DNA of 16,220 nucleotides from Candidatus Pelagibacterales bacterium (lineage in GTDB: Bacteria; Pseudomonadota; Alphaproteobacteria; TMED109). Positions 1 through 7,474 of this stretch are shown piece after piece (the first letter of the stretch is position 1; each line of letters opens with the position of its first letter). The translations under genes and the position numbers were made by a program. The notes under the pieces are model-generated. The model was not told the DNA's origin. It ran no database searches and saw nothing but the letters and a program-made list of their open reading frames with translations. The stretch covers positions 1 through 16,220 of the forward strand of contig PCCU01000030.1 of assembly GCA_002732015.1 (NCBI GenBank). Reading direction: 5' to 3'.

Positions 1-1
1 T

Positions 2-76
2 CATAATAATATTAAAAAAAAAATTATTGGAATAAAAAAAGCAGAAGACGTATTAGCTATTTTGATGAACACATAA
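2..76 (+). CDS. C-terminal tail of an unidentified protein (partial)
   Basis: A reading frame enters from the left edge and stays open for 24 codons before a TAA at 74-76. It ends in a plausible helical tail, GIKKAEDVLAILMNT. The stop lies 22 nt before ahcY, in the same direction, so this may be the preceding gene of the same operon. The fragment is too short to assign to a family and I do not recognise it. In such an AT-rich sequence a 24-codon open frame could also arise by chance. Confidence 0.4.
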   Translation, partial: HNNIKKKIIGIKKAEDVLAILMNT

Positions 77-98
77 ATATTAAATAAAGCGAGGAAAA

Positions 99-1388
99 AT
101 GGAAAATATAGATTATAAAGTTGCAGATATTAATTTAGCTGAATGGGGTAATAAAGAAATCTCAATTGCAGAAAAAGAAATGCCAGGGTTAATGGCCTTA
201 AGAGAGGAATACATAAATATAAAACCTTTACAGGGAGCTAATATTATAGGTTGCTTACATATGACTATACAGACAGCAGTATTGATTGAAACTCTTGTAG
301 CTTTAGGGGCAAAAGTACGTTGGTCTTCTTGCAATATTTTTTCTACACAAGACCATGCAGCTGCAGCTATAGCAAAAAAAGGAATACCGGTTTTTGCTTG
401 GAAAAATGAAACAGAGGAAGACTTCTGGTGGTGTATAGAAAAAACTATAAAAGCAGAGGATTGGAAACCTAATTTGATTTTAGATGATGGTGGAGACTTA
501 ACAAAAATTATGCATGATAATTACAATAGCATGTTAGATGATATCTTAGGATTGAGTGAAGAAACTACAACTGGAGTGCAAAGGCTTTATGATATGCAAG
601 AGAAAAATACCTTAAAGGTCCCTGCAATAAATGTTAATGACTCTGTTACTAAGTCGAAGTTTGATAATTTGTACGGATGTAGAGAAAGCCTAGTCGATGG
701 GATAAGAAGAGCAACAGATGTAATGCTTTCTGGAAAAATTGCTTTAGTTGCAGGTTTTGGAGACGTAGGAAAAGGTTCAGCTGCAAGTTTGAGAAGTGCA
801 GGAGCTAGAGTAATGGTAACTGAGGTAGACCCTATATGTGCTTTGCAAGCTGCTATGGAAGGTTATGAAGTAGTTAATCTTGATGAAGTTGCATCAATAC
901 CTGATATTTTTGTTACAGCTACTGGTAACATTGATGTAATCACATTAGAACATATGAGAAAAATGAAAGATCAAGCTATTGTATGTAATATTGGACATTT
1001 TGACTCAGAAATTCAAATTAGCTCTTTAAATAACTTTGCCTGGAATGAAGTTAAGCCACAAGTTGATATGGTAACTTTTCCTGATGGAAAAAAAATAATT
1101 GTGTTAGCAAAGGGTAGGTTAGTTAACTTAGGCTGTGCAACAGGACACCCGTCTTTTGTAATGAGTGCCTCATTTACTAATCAGGTGCTAGCACAAATTG
1201 AACTTTTCAAAAATTATAAGGTTTATGAAAATAAGGTTTACACATTACCCAAACATTTGGATGAAAAAGTTGCTAAGCTTCATTTAGATAAGGTAGGCGC
1301 TAAACTTACTGAATTATCATCAAAACAGGCTGAATATCTAGGAATTAAAAAAGAAGGTCCATTCAAACCAGGTCAATATAGATATTAA
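99..1388 (+). CDS. ahcY: S-adenosylhomocysteine hydrolase (adenosylhomocysteinase)
   Basis: This cytosolic NAD-dependent enzyme hydrolyses S-adenosylhomocysteine to adenosine and homocysteine, which removes the product that inhibits SAM-dependent methyltransferases. At 429 residues it is complete. Visible hallmarks are the substrate-domain GCLHMT (H54), the D130 region, EETTTGV (E155/E156), and the catalytic segment with K185, D189, N190 and C194. The NAD-binding loop is AGFGDVGKG (about 218-226), followed by the conserved GRLVNLGCATGHPSFVM block and the C-terminal PFKPGQYRY with its conserved Lys and Tyr. The length resembles the human enzyme; it lacks the roughly 40-residue insertion carried by many bacterial and plant homologues. 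The ATG is preceded by GAGG at 91-94, 4 nt away. tsaE follows with no spacer, so the two are probably co-transcribed. There is no room upstream for an SAH riboswitch. Confidence 0.97.
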   Translation: MENIDYKVADINLAEWGNKEISIAEKEMPGLMALREEYINIKPLQGANIIGCLHMTIQTAVLIETLVALGAKVRWSSCNIFSTQDHAAAAIAKKGIPVFAWKNETEEDFWWCIEKTIKAEDWKPNLILDDGGDLTKIMHDNYNSMLDDILGLSEETTTGVQRLYDMQEKNTLKVPAINVNDSVTKSKFDNLYGCRESLVDGIRRATDVMLSGKIALVAGFGDVGKGSAASLRSAGARVMVTEVDPICALQAAMEGYEVVNLDEVASIPDIFVTATGNIDVITLEHMRKMKDQAIVCNIGHFDSEIQISSLNNFAWNEVKPQVDMVTFPDGKKIIVLAKGRLVNLGCATGHPSFVMSASFTNQVLAQIELFKNYKVYENKVYTLPKHLDEKVAKLHLDKVGAKLTELSSKQAEYLGIKKEGPFKPGQYRY

Positions 1389-1862
1389 ATGTATCTTTAT
1401 AAAGCTTCACTAAATTCTATACAAAAAACAAAATCTATTGCAGAATTTTTATTTAAATTAAGTAAAAAAGGAGATATTTTTGCTTTATACGGTGACATTG
1501 GTGTCGGAAAAACTACTTTTGTAAGATACTTTATAAGTCGTGCAACTAAAATAGATTATATTACAAGTCCCTCTTATAACATTTACTTTAAGTATGAGAG
1601 TAAGAAAGCTACAATCTATCATATGGATGCTTGGAGAATAGAAAATGAGCAAGAAATTTTTAATTTAGGAGTTTTAGATTTTTTTCAAGACTCAATTTTT
1701 TTAATTGAGTGGGCTAATAAAGTTGACACATACTTGCCTGTTAGCAAACTTAGTATAACTTTAGAGTATAGTAAAAATTTAAGAACTATAACTTTGCATG
1801 GAAATGAAATCTGGAAAAAAAGATTAGGTAAAAATTTTAAAAGGAATTTTATTGAAAAATAA
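1389..1862 (+). CDS. tsaE: tRNA threonylcarbamoyladenosine biosynthesis ATPase TsaE
   Basis: TsaE is the small ATPase of the TsaBDE complex, which makes the t6A modification at position 37 of ANN-decoding tRNAs. The 157-residue protein has a Walker A loop GDIGVGKT at residues 35-42. The switch-like TSPSYNIYFKYE (59-70) corresponds to the family's TSPTF..Y motif. HMDAWRI (78-84) matches the usual H.D.YR motif, and IEWANK (106-111) is the family's IEW signature. Length is normal. The start codon directly abuts the ahcY stop, which suggests translational coupling. Its last 11 nt overlap the TTG-initiated kinase gene downstream. The neighbourhood tsaE, sugar kinase, nucleotidyltransferase is typical of Alphaproteobacteria. 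No regulatory site of its own is visible. Confidence 0.93.
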   Translation: MYLYKASLNSIQKTKSIAEFLFKLSKKGDIFALYGDIGVGKTTFVRYFISRATKIDYITSPSYNIYFKYESKKATIYHMDAWRIENEQEIFNLGVLDFFQDSIFLIEWANKVDTYLPVSKLSITLEYSKNLRTITLHGNEIWKKRLGKNFKRNFIEK

Positions 1863-2805
1863 CTTAGATGCACGTTTATTAAAATTTTTAAGTAATGCAA
1901 AAGTTCCTAGTACAAAGCTTTTAGCTTTGGAAAGTGATGCATCTAAAAGGAATTACTATAGAAGTAAAATAAAAAAAAAAAATTTTTTAATAATGGACTC
2001 ATCTTATGAAAAAAATTCATTAAAAAGTTTTGTAAAAATTTCAGATTGGTTAAGTAAAAAGGGTTATTCAACGCCTGATATTTTTTATAGAGAATTATCT
2101 AAGGGGTTTTGTATGATAGAGGATTTTGGAGACTCAAAATTTAGTACTCTTAAAAATAAAGATATGAAAGAAAAATATGAACTTAGCATACAGCTATTAA
2201 GGTCATTGTCTAAAAAAAAACCACCCAATTTTTTAAATAAATATTCAAAATTTATCTTTAAACAAGAACTAAACTTATTTATTGATTGGTATCTTTTTTA
2301 TAATAAAAATAAGGCGAGAAAGGCTATATCGTTATGGAATGAAATATGGGATAGTCTTTTTTGTAAGGTTGATAATTATAATAAGAAGGCGGTAGTTTTG
2401 CGTGACTTTCATGTGGACAATCTCTTTTGGCTAAGGAATAGGGATGGTATAAAAAAAATAGGATTAATAGATTTTCAGGATGCTGTAATCGGTCATCCTT
2501 GCTATGATTTAGTATCCCTATTGCAGGACGTAAGAGTAAATATTTCAGATAAAGAAAGATGTAGGTTATACAACTACTACATGTATGAAAATAAAATAGA
2601 CCACAAATTATTTGAAGAGTCATATTTCATATTTGGCACACAAAGACTGATAAAAATTATTGGTATTTTTTATAGACTGAAGCTTTTACATAAAAAAGAG
2701 AATTATATTAAATTTATTCCTAGAACATGGGAATTACTTAAAAAAAATATTAATTACCCTCAACTAAAAGATTTAAATGATTGGTTTAACAAATATGTAT
2801 TTTAA
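1852..2805 (+). CDS. amgK: AmgK-like cell-wall amino-sugar (MurNAc/GlcNAc) anomeric kinase, APH fold
   Basis: The 317-residue protein belongs to the aminoglycoside-phosphotransferase (APH/choline kinase) fold. The catalytic loop is LRDFHVDNLFW, with D185 as the likely base and N190 as a metal ligand. The second metal Asp is in LIDFQDAVIGHPCYDLVSLL (D208). These loops resemble AmgK, which phosphorylates MurNAc or GlcNAc at C1 in the MurU-dependent peptidoglycan recycling route. The next gene encodes a MurU-like nucleotidyltransferase, which supports that role, but the substrate is inferred. The chosen start is TTG at 1852, with AAGGA at 1841-1845 placed for ribosome binding. It overlaps tsaE by 11 nt. 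The gene contains a 12-A homopolymer (1971-1982) without loss of frame. Some databases call this family simply phosphotransferase or 'tsaE-associated kinase'. Confidence 0.85.
   Translation: MKNNLDARLLKFLSNAKVPSTKLLALESDASKRNYYRSKIKKKNFLIMDSSYEKNSLKSFVKISDWLSKKGYSTPDIFYRELSKGFCMIEDFGDSKFSTLKNKDMKEKYELSIQLLRSLSKKKPPNFLNKYSKFIFKQELNLFIDWYLFYNKNKARKAISLWNEIWDSLFCKVDNYNKKAVVLRDFHVDNLFWLRNRDGIKKIGLIDFQDAVIGHPCYDLVSLLQDVRVNISDKERCRLYNYYMYENKIDHKLFEESYFIFGTQRLIKIIGIFYRLKLLHKKENYIKFIPRTWELLKKNINYPQLKDLNDWFNKYVF
1971..1982 (+). repeat. A12 homopolymer inside the AmgK-like gene
   Basis: Twelve consecutive A residues, followed immediately by six T, encode part of the lysine-rich SKIKKKN segment of the kinase. 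The frame is intact as read. Equally long A tracts occur in the next two genes at 3247-3258 and 3917-3928. They may be polymerase-slippage sites or simply the product of A-rich Lys codon use. Confidence 0.8.
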
Positions 2806-3547
2806 TTACAAAAAAAAAATTAATGACATTGATGCTATGCTAATGGCGGCAGGAAAAGGAAAAAGAATGCGTCACTTTACAAAGTTTATGGCAAAGCCCT
2901 TAATAAAAATTAATAAGATCAGCATTCTTGAAAGAAATATTATCAAAGTAGCAAACACTGGAATAAAAAAAATAGTAATAAATACATCTTATCAACATTT
3001 AACTATAAAAAAATTTATTAAAAATTTTAAATCCAGAAAAAAACTCCCAAAAATAATTGTTACTTTTGAAAAAAATAGACTAGAAACTGGCGGAGGACTT
3101 AAAAATGCAATTGAAAAGTTTGAAAATTCTAATTTATTAGTTATCAATGGTGACTCTATATTAAAAAATGACTTTAGAAACTGCCCGATAAAAACCCTTT
3201 ACTCTAATTATAAAAAAAAAAATATGGATGTGCTGCTATTGTTATCAAAAAAAAAAAATACTTTTGGCTATCATGGTAATGGTGATTACAGCAAGCTATC
3301 CTGTTCTAGTGCCTCTAGATTAACTACAAAAAGCAGTCAGGTTTCTCAAAAATATATATTTACAGGATGGCAAATTATTAATAAAAGAATTCTAAATAAC
3401 TTTGCAGAAAAAACTTTTTCCTTAAAAAAAGTGTATGACCTGGCAGAAAGAAATGGCAGGCTTTATGGTGTAGTTCATGTAGGTGATTTTTTTCATATTG
3501 GTGATACAAAATCATATGGTATTATTAATAAATTATATAAATTATAA
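2777..3547 (+). CDS. murU: MurU-like sugar-phosphate nucleotidyltransferase
   Basis: This is an NTP_transferase-fold protein of 256 residues, likely N-acetylmuramate-1-phosphate uridylyltransferase or a close relative acting after the upstream kinase. The nucleotide-binding signature is LMAAGKGKRMRHFT followed by AKPLIKI (22-45). Other family elements are ETGGGLKNA (about 103-111), the metal-binding INGDSIL (about 123-129), IFTGWQI (194-200) and the C-terminal GDFFHIGDTKSY (about 236-247). The usual GTRMRPLT is altered to GKRMRHFT. Pro-to-His is uncommon, but both positions lie outside the catalytic Asp. Two in-frame ATGs are possible, at 2777 (29-nt overlap with the kinase) and 2795 (11-nt overlap). 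Neither has a clear ribosome-binding site, and the second leaves a more normal N-terminus. Two long A runs (3212-3222, 3247-3258) lie inside. Specificity is inferred from context. Confidence 0.82.
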   Translation: MIGLTNMYFNYKKKINDIDAMLMAAGKGKRMRHFTKFMAKPLIKINKISILERNIIKVANTGIKKIVINTSYQHLTIKKFIKNFKSRKKLPKIIVTFEKNRLETGGGLKNAIEKFENSNLLVINGDSILKNDFRNCPIKTLYSNYKKKNMDVLLLLSKKKNTFGYHGNGDYSKLSCSSASRLTTKSSQVSQKYIFTGWQIINKRILNNFAEKTFSLKKVYDLAERNGRLYGVVHVGDFFHIGDTKSYGIINKLYKL

Positions 3548-3560
3548 TGTTAAATATTAA

Positions 3561-4982
3561 ATGAATTACGTATTTTATGATTTAGAAACAACCGGAAGAT
3601 CAGCATTTTGGGATCAAATAGTACAAGTAGCTGCAATATTTACAGACGAAAATTTGAGAGTAATAGAAAAATATGAAGATAAATGTAAGATTAATTCTTC
3701 ATGTATTCCTCATCCAGAAGCTATATTAGTAAATAAAATAAAAATGAAAACTTTATTAAGTACTAATTTGAGTCATTACCAGTTGATGCTAAATGTACAA
3801 AAAAAATTTGCAAGCTGGTCACCAGCAATATTCGTAGGCTATAATTCTATCAAATTTGATGAAGAATTTTTGAGAAACTCATTTTTTAGAAGTTTATTAG
3901 ATCCATATATTACAATAAAAAAAAAAAATTATCGTTTTGATTTATTAGACTCTGTAAGATCAACTAACTATTTCTATCCTGAAAAACTAAAAAGTTTAAT
4001 TAGTGAAAAAGGAAACCCTATATTTAAACTTGATAAAATCGCTCCAGTTAATGGGATTTCTGATTTTACAGCCCATGATGCAATGGGAGATACAATAGCC
4101 ACATTAGAATTAGCAAAAATAATTAAAAACCAAACTACTAATATATGGGCAGAAACTATATCTAATAAAAGCCAGAATAATTTGATTCAGTATATTTCTG
4201 AAAATCCTTTTTGCTACATAGATAGCTTTTTTGGAAAAATTAAATTATATTTTTTGTCATTTGTAGGAGAACATCCATTGTATAAGTGGGCTATATGTTT
4301 TGACTTACAAAAAGATCCTGCTGAAGTCATAAATATGAGCGATGAGAATTTTAATAAATATATTGAAAGATCACCTAAAGTTATTAGAAATATAAAATTA
4401 AATAAAAGTCCTATATTTCAATCATACAAGTTTATCAATAGAGTTAGTACACATGAGGGAATATCTGAAAAAATAATTTTAAATAGAAATCAATTTATTA
4501 AAAATAATCCTTTATTTAAAGAACGGATTATTTCTTACTATGAAAAAAAAGCTTTAGAGAAAGAAAATTTTACTAATCAAAATGATATTTTAGCAGAAGA
4601 GTCAATTTATAAAAAGTTTACCTCTTACCAAGATTCTAAATTAATGATTGATTTTCATCACTCAGATTGGGAAAAGAAAAATATTATAAAAACCAAGTTC
4701 TATGACAAAAGACTCACCTACTTTGCTAACCTTTTAATTTATGAAGAAAACCCGGAATCATTAGATCAAAAAACCTTAAAAAAATTAAGAAAAAGTATCA
4801 GCGACCGTCTTTTAAGTAATAATAATGAAAACTGGCTTACTTTGTACGAAGCCTATAAAAAGATTGATGATTTAAGAGAAAAATGTGATAATGAAAATGA
4901 TAAAGATTCATTAAGATCTCTAAAAGAAATTAATGAATATTTAGAGCAAACTGAAGAAAAACTTCAAAAATATAGGAATTAA
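3561..4982 (+). CDS. sbcB: Exodeoxyribonuclease I (DEDD 3'-5' ssDNA exonuclease)
   Basis: ExoI degrades single-stranded DNA 3' to 5' in recombination and mismatch repair. The 473-residue length nearly equals E. coli ExoI (475). All DEDD-h catalytic residues are visible: D7 and E9 in YDLETTG, D100 in GYNSIKFDEEFLRNSFF, and H172 and D177 in TAHDAMGD. Further ExoI-specific similarity includes RFDLLDSVR (about 125-133), FKLDKIAPVNGI (155-166), and the C-terminal SH3-like and helical region with FYDKRLTYFANLLIYEENP. This identifies the whole ExoI family rather than a generic DnaQ fold. No ribosome-binding site precedes the ATG; a TATAAT at 3543-3548 makes a nearly leaderless start conceivable but is weak evidence in this base composition. 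trxA begins 1 nt after the stop. The gene sits between murU and trxA, where many alphaproteobacteria carry addB-addA. Confidence 0.93.
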   Translation: MNYVFYDLETTGRSAFWDQIVQVAAIFTDENLRVIEKYEDKCKINSSCIPHPEAILVNKIKMKTLLSTNLSHYQLMLNVQKKFASWSPAIFVGYNSIKFDEEFLRNSFFRSLLDPYITIKKKNYRFDLLDSVRSTNYFYPEKLKSLISEKGNPIFKLDKIAPVNGISDFTAHDAMGDTIATLELAKIIKNQTTNIWAETISNKSQNNLIQYISENPFCYIDSFFGKIKLYFLSFVGEHPLYKWAICFDLQKDPAEVINMSDENFNKYIERSPKVIRNIKLNKSPIFQSYKFINRVSTHEGISEKIILNRNQFIKNNPLFKERIISYYEKKALEKENFTNQNDILAEESIYKKFTSYQDSKLMIDFHHSDWEKKNIIKTKFYDKRLTYFANLLIYEENPESLDQKTLKKLRKSISDRLLSNNNENWLTLYEAYKKIDDLREKCDNENDKDSLRSLKEINEYLEQTEEKLQKYRN

Positions 4983-4983
4983 T

Positions 4984-5307
4984 ATGGCGGTTTTAAATAT
5001 AAGTGATAGTGATTTTGACGAAAAAGTTTTAAATGATAAAAATATTGTATTGTGTGATTTTTGGGCAGAATGGTGCGGCCCATGCAAACAAATCTCTCCT
5101 ATTTTAGAAGAGCTGTCAGAAGAATTACAAGAAAATAAAATTACGATCGCAAAGGTTAATATAGATGAAAATCCAGAAACTCCTTCTAAATATGGCATTA
5201 TGAGTATTCCTACCCTATTGCTTTTTAAAGAAGGAAAGTTGGTGTCTACTCAAGTTGGGTTGCAACAAAAAAATGAATTGAAATCATGGATAGAGACTTA
5301 CCTCTAA
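4984..5307 (+). CDS. trxA: Thioredoxin
   Basis: This 107-residue cytosolic thioredoxin transfers electrons from thioredoxin reductase to protein disulfides, including ribonucleotide reductase. The active site is WCGPCK, with W30, C31 and C34. The conserved FWAEW precedes it, and the cis-proline is P77 in SIPT. The C-terminal LLLFKEGKLVSTQVG is typical. One oddity is a third cysteine at residue 24 (LCDFWAEW, where Val is usual), buried near the active site. AGGA at 4974-4977 lies 6 nt before the ATG. The gene is the last of the plus-strand cluster. Its stop codon overlaps the end of the convergent folC gene by 4 nt, so no intergenic terminator separates the two transcription units. Confidence 0.97.
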   Translation: MAVLNISDSDFDEKVLNDKNIVLCDFWAEWCGPCKQISPILEELSEELQENKITIAKVNIDENPETPSKYGIMSIPTLLLFKEGKLVSTQVGLQQKNELKSWIETYL

Positions 5308-6611
5308 CAATTGTTATCTATTGCTAGAACCTCTCCTACTAAATTCACAGAGCCAGTAATAAGACAAGTTTTTTGATAGTTTAGATTTTTATTTATTGAT
5401 GAAACAAATCTTATCGAATCAAAAACTGTATTAAATGCTTTGTTTTTAATTTCTAAATTGTTAGCTTCTACTATTAAATCATTCACTGACCTGCTATTAA
5501 AATTTGTTTTTTTAACTAATATTAATAGTTTTGGATTTATTTTTTTTATTTGGTTCAGAATACCTTTATAATCTTTTTGAGTCCCTACACTTAAAATGAT
5601 AAATAGTTCAGAAAGTTTGCTCTTAATTACCCATTTTTTTAAAACTTTAAAACCTAAAATATTATGCGCACAATCAACCCAAAATTCTATATTAGGATAC
5701 TTTTTTTGTATAGTCCCGTTTAACTTATGTAGTCTTCCTTCCCATTTTATATTTTCTATTAAAAAGGGAATTAGATTTTTTTCTATTTTCAACGAAGCTA
5801 TTTTATAGCATGCAAGAATAGCACAACCGATATTTTGATACTGATGATCACCAACAAGAGATAATCTTGATATATTAATTTTTTCTTTTTCAAAATATAA
5901 ATATTTATCTTTTATTGTCCAGTTTTTTCCATAATAATATGAGATACATTTTTTATTATTGGACTCTTTTTTAATAACCTTAAAAGCTTTTTTATTTTGC
6001 TGAGAACAAATTAATAGGTTATTTTTTTTTAAAATCCCAGCTTTCTCTTTAGAAATTTTTGTTATACTATTTCCTAAATATTCCTTATGGTCTAAACCTA
6101 TACTAGTTATAATGCATGATTTTTTATTATCGTTTAGAATATTTGTAGCATCATATCTACCGCCCAGCCCTACTTCACAGACAAATATATCAGCTTTGAT
6201 TTTTGAAAAAATATAAAAGGCTGCGGCAGTGAAGAGTTCAAAAAAGGTAATATTATCATTATTATTAATTTTATAAATATATAGTAATAATTTATAAAGC
6301 TCTTCATCACCAATGATTTTATTTGCTACTATAATTCTTTCATTAAACGCTATTAAATGAGGCGACCTATAAACATGAACTTTTTTTCCTGAAAGTTTTT
6401 GTAACTGATATATAGATGTTGCTACTGACCCTTTTCCATTAGTACCTGCAATGTGTATTGTATGAGGTAATTGGTTTTGGGGGTTATTTAATTTGTTTAA
6501 TAGTAACTTAATTCTACCTAAAGATAGTTGTATCTCACTAGGATGCAGTTTTAGTATATCTTTAAATAAAGATTTTAGCTTAGGGTTAGCATGGTCTAGA
6601 AACTTATAAAT
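5304..6611 (-). CDS. folC: Folylpolyglutamate/dihydrofolate synthase with probable AUU start
   Basis: FolC adds L-Glu to dihydropteroate and polyglutamylates folates, using ATP. Translating the minus strand from 6629 to 5304 gives one uninterrupted frame. It has LHPSEIQLSLGRI near the N-terminus, the P-loop HIAGTNGKGS (residues about 53-62 from the proposed start), YRSPHLIAFNERI, ITFFELFTAAAFYF, CEVGLGGRYDATN, ITSIGLDHKEYLG, EKAGILK, GDHQYQNIGCA, WEGRL and VDCAHN. The frame contains no ATG, GTG or TTG before a TTG at 5792, which lies far inside the ligase domain. An in-frame stop at 6632-6630 bounds the start region. The best start is ATT at 6611 (435 residues, normal length), 7 nt after an AGG that overlaps the accD stop; ATT at 6614 is the alternative. 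A sequencing indel near the N-terminus remains possible. Without the non-standard start, an annotation would show only a 162-residue fragment. Confidence 0.88.
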   Translation of the reverse strand: MYKFLDHANPKLKSLFKDILKLHPSEIQLSLGRIKLLLNKLNNPQNQLPHTIHIAGTNGKGSVATSIYQLQKLSGKKVHVYRSPHLIAFNERIIVANKIIGDEELYKLLLYIYKINNNDNITFFELFTAAAFYIFSKIKADIFVCEVGLGGRYDATNILNDNKKSCIITSIGLDHKEYLGNSITKISKEKAGILKKNNLLICSQQNKKAFKVIKKESNNKKCISYYYGKNWTIKDKYLYFEKEKINISRLSLVGDHQYQNIGCAILACYKIASLKIEKNLIPFLIENIKWEGRLHKLNGTIQKKYPNIEFWVDCAHNILGFKVLKKWVIKSKLSELFIILSVGTQKDYKGILNQIKKINPKLLILVKKTNFNSRSVNDLIVEANNLEIKNKAFNTVFDSIRFVSSINKNLNYQKTCLITGSVNLVGEVLAIDNNC

Positions 6612-6618
6612 AATTAAA

Positions 6619-6621
6619 CCT
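6619..6621 (-). promoter_or_regulatory. Putative ribosome-binding AGG for folC
   Basis: The minus strand reads TTAGGTTTAATTATT around the accD stop codon. The AGG overlaps that TAG stop and lies 7 nt before ATT at 6611 and 4 nt before ATT at 6614. It is the only Shine-Dalgarno-like element near the folC start and would couple folC translation to accD termination. Confidence 0.4.
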
Positions 6622-7471
6622 AATTTTTTTTAGTTAAATGTTTTAATAATAAAGAAAACTGCTCTTTAAACCTTTTTCTTTCAACTATTAAATCTATCAT
6701 TCCATGCTCAAGTAAAAATTCACTTTTTTGAAAGTTTTCAGGCAAATCTTCGTTGACTGTTTTTTTAATTACTCTTGGCCCTGCAAATCCTATTAGAGCT
6801 CCTGGTTCTGCTAATAAAATATCTCCTACCATAGTAAAAGATGCAGAAACACCTCCTGTTGTAGGGTTAGTAAATAGAACTACATAAGGTAAGCTTAATT
6901 CTTTAAAATTTTCTATGGCAGCTATAGTTCTGGGCATTTGCATTAAAGCCAAAATACCTTCCTGCATTCTTGCTCCTCCAGAAGAAGCTATAATAAGCAA
7001 CGGGCATTTATTTTTTTTTGCTTCATCTGCAGCTTTTACTATACCTTCTCCCACTTGCATACCCATTGAACCTCCCATAAATCTAAAGTCCATAATTGCA
7101 GTTATTAATTTAATATTATTAATTTTACCCTTCACTACTTTAATACAATCTTCTAAATTTAATTGTTTTCTTACTTTACTTAATCTATCTGAGTACTTAA
7201 TTTTGTCTTTAAATCTAAGAGGGTCTTCTATAACTTTTTCTATGTGTATTTCTTCATATTTTTTATCGTCATAGATGCTTTCTAATCTATCATTAACTGG
7301 CATACTTAAATGAAAATTACAATTATCGCATACGTAATAATTCTCCTTTAATTCTTTGGTAAAATTCATTTGGCCACAGGAACTACACTTTGTCCATAAA
7401 TTTTCTTTTTTTGTAAGTTTTGATTTAATAGCTAAAAGTTTAGGTTTTACAAAATTAGTCAGCCAATTCAT
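6620..7471 (-). CDS. accD: Acetyl-CoA carboxylase carboxyltransferase subunit beta
   Basis: AccD forms the A2D2 carboxyltransferase with AccA and moves CO2 from carboxybiotin to acetyl-CoA, the first committed step of fatty-acid synthesis. The 283-residue protein has the N-terminal four-cysteine zinc ribbon (C29, C32, C48, C51). The carboxyltransferase core shows MGGSMGMQVGEGI, IASSGGARMQEG, the NPTTGGVSASF oxyanion region and FAGPRVIKKTV. Length is near the usual 280-305. The ATG at 7471 lies 3 nt after the trpA stop, and the gene ends at the folC start. The trpA-accD-folC order is common in proteobacteria. accA is not in this window. Confidence 0.96.
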   Translation of the reverse strand: MNWLTNFVKPKLLAIKSKLTKKENLWTKCSSCGQMNFTKELKENYYVCDNCNFHLSMPVNDRLESIYDDKKYEEIHIEKVIEDPLRFKDKIKYSDRLSKVRKQLNLEDCIKVVKGKINNIKLITAIMDFRFMGGSMGMQVGEGIVKAADEAKKNKCPLLIIASSGGARMQEGILALMQMPRTIAAIENFKELSLPYVVLFTNPTTGGVSASFTMVGDILLAEPGALIGFAGPRVIKKTVNEDLPENFQKSEFLLEHGMIDLIVERKRFKEQFSLLLKHLTKKN

Positions 7472-7474
7472 ATA

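Noticed and set aside
77..98. SAH or SAM riboswitch upstream of ahcY
   Set aside because: Only 22 nt separate the preceding stop from the ATG, too short for an aptamer.
3543..3548. Dedicated promoter TATAAT just before sbcB
   Set aside because: No matching -35, and TATAAT is frequent by chance at this A/T content; kept only as a comment under sbcB.
5305..5316. 12-bp palindrome TAACAATTGTTA as a bidirectional terminator or operator
   Set aside because: It has no loop, is only A/T-rich 6-bp arms and lacks T-runs; such palindromes are expected by chance here.
5304..6632. folC as a frameshifted pseudogene or a truncated 162-residue gene starting at TTG 5792
   Set aside because: Manual translation shows one frame open across the full gene with all catalytic motifs and no internal stop; only a standard start codon is missing.
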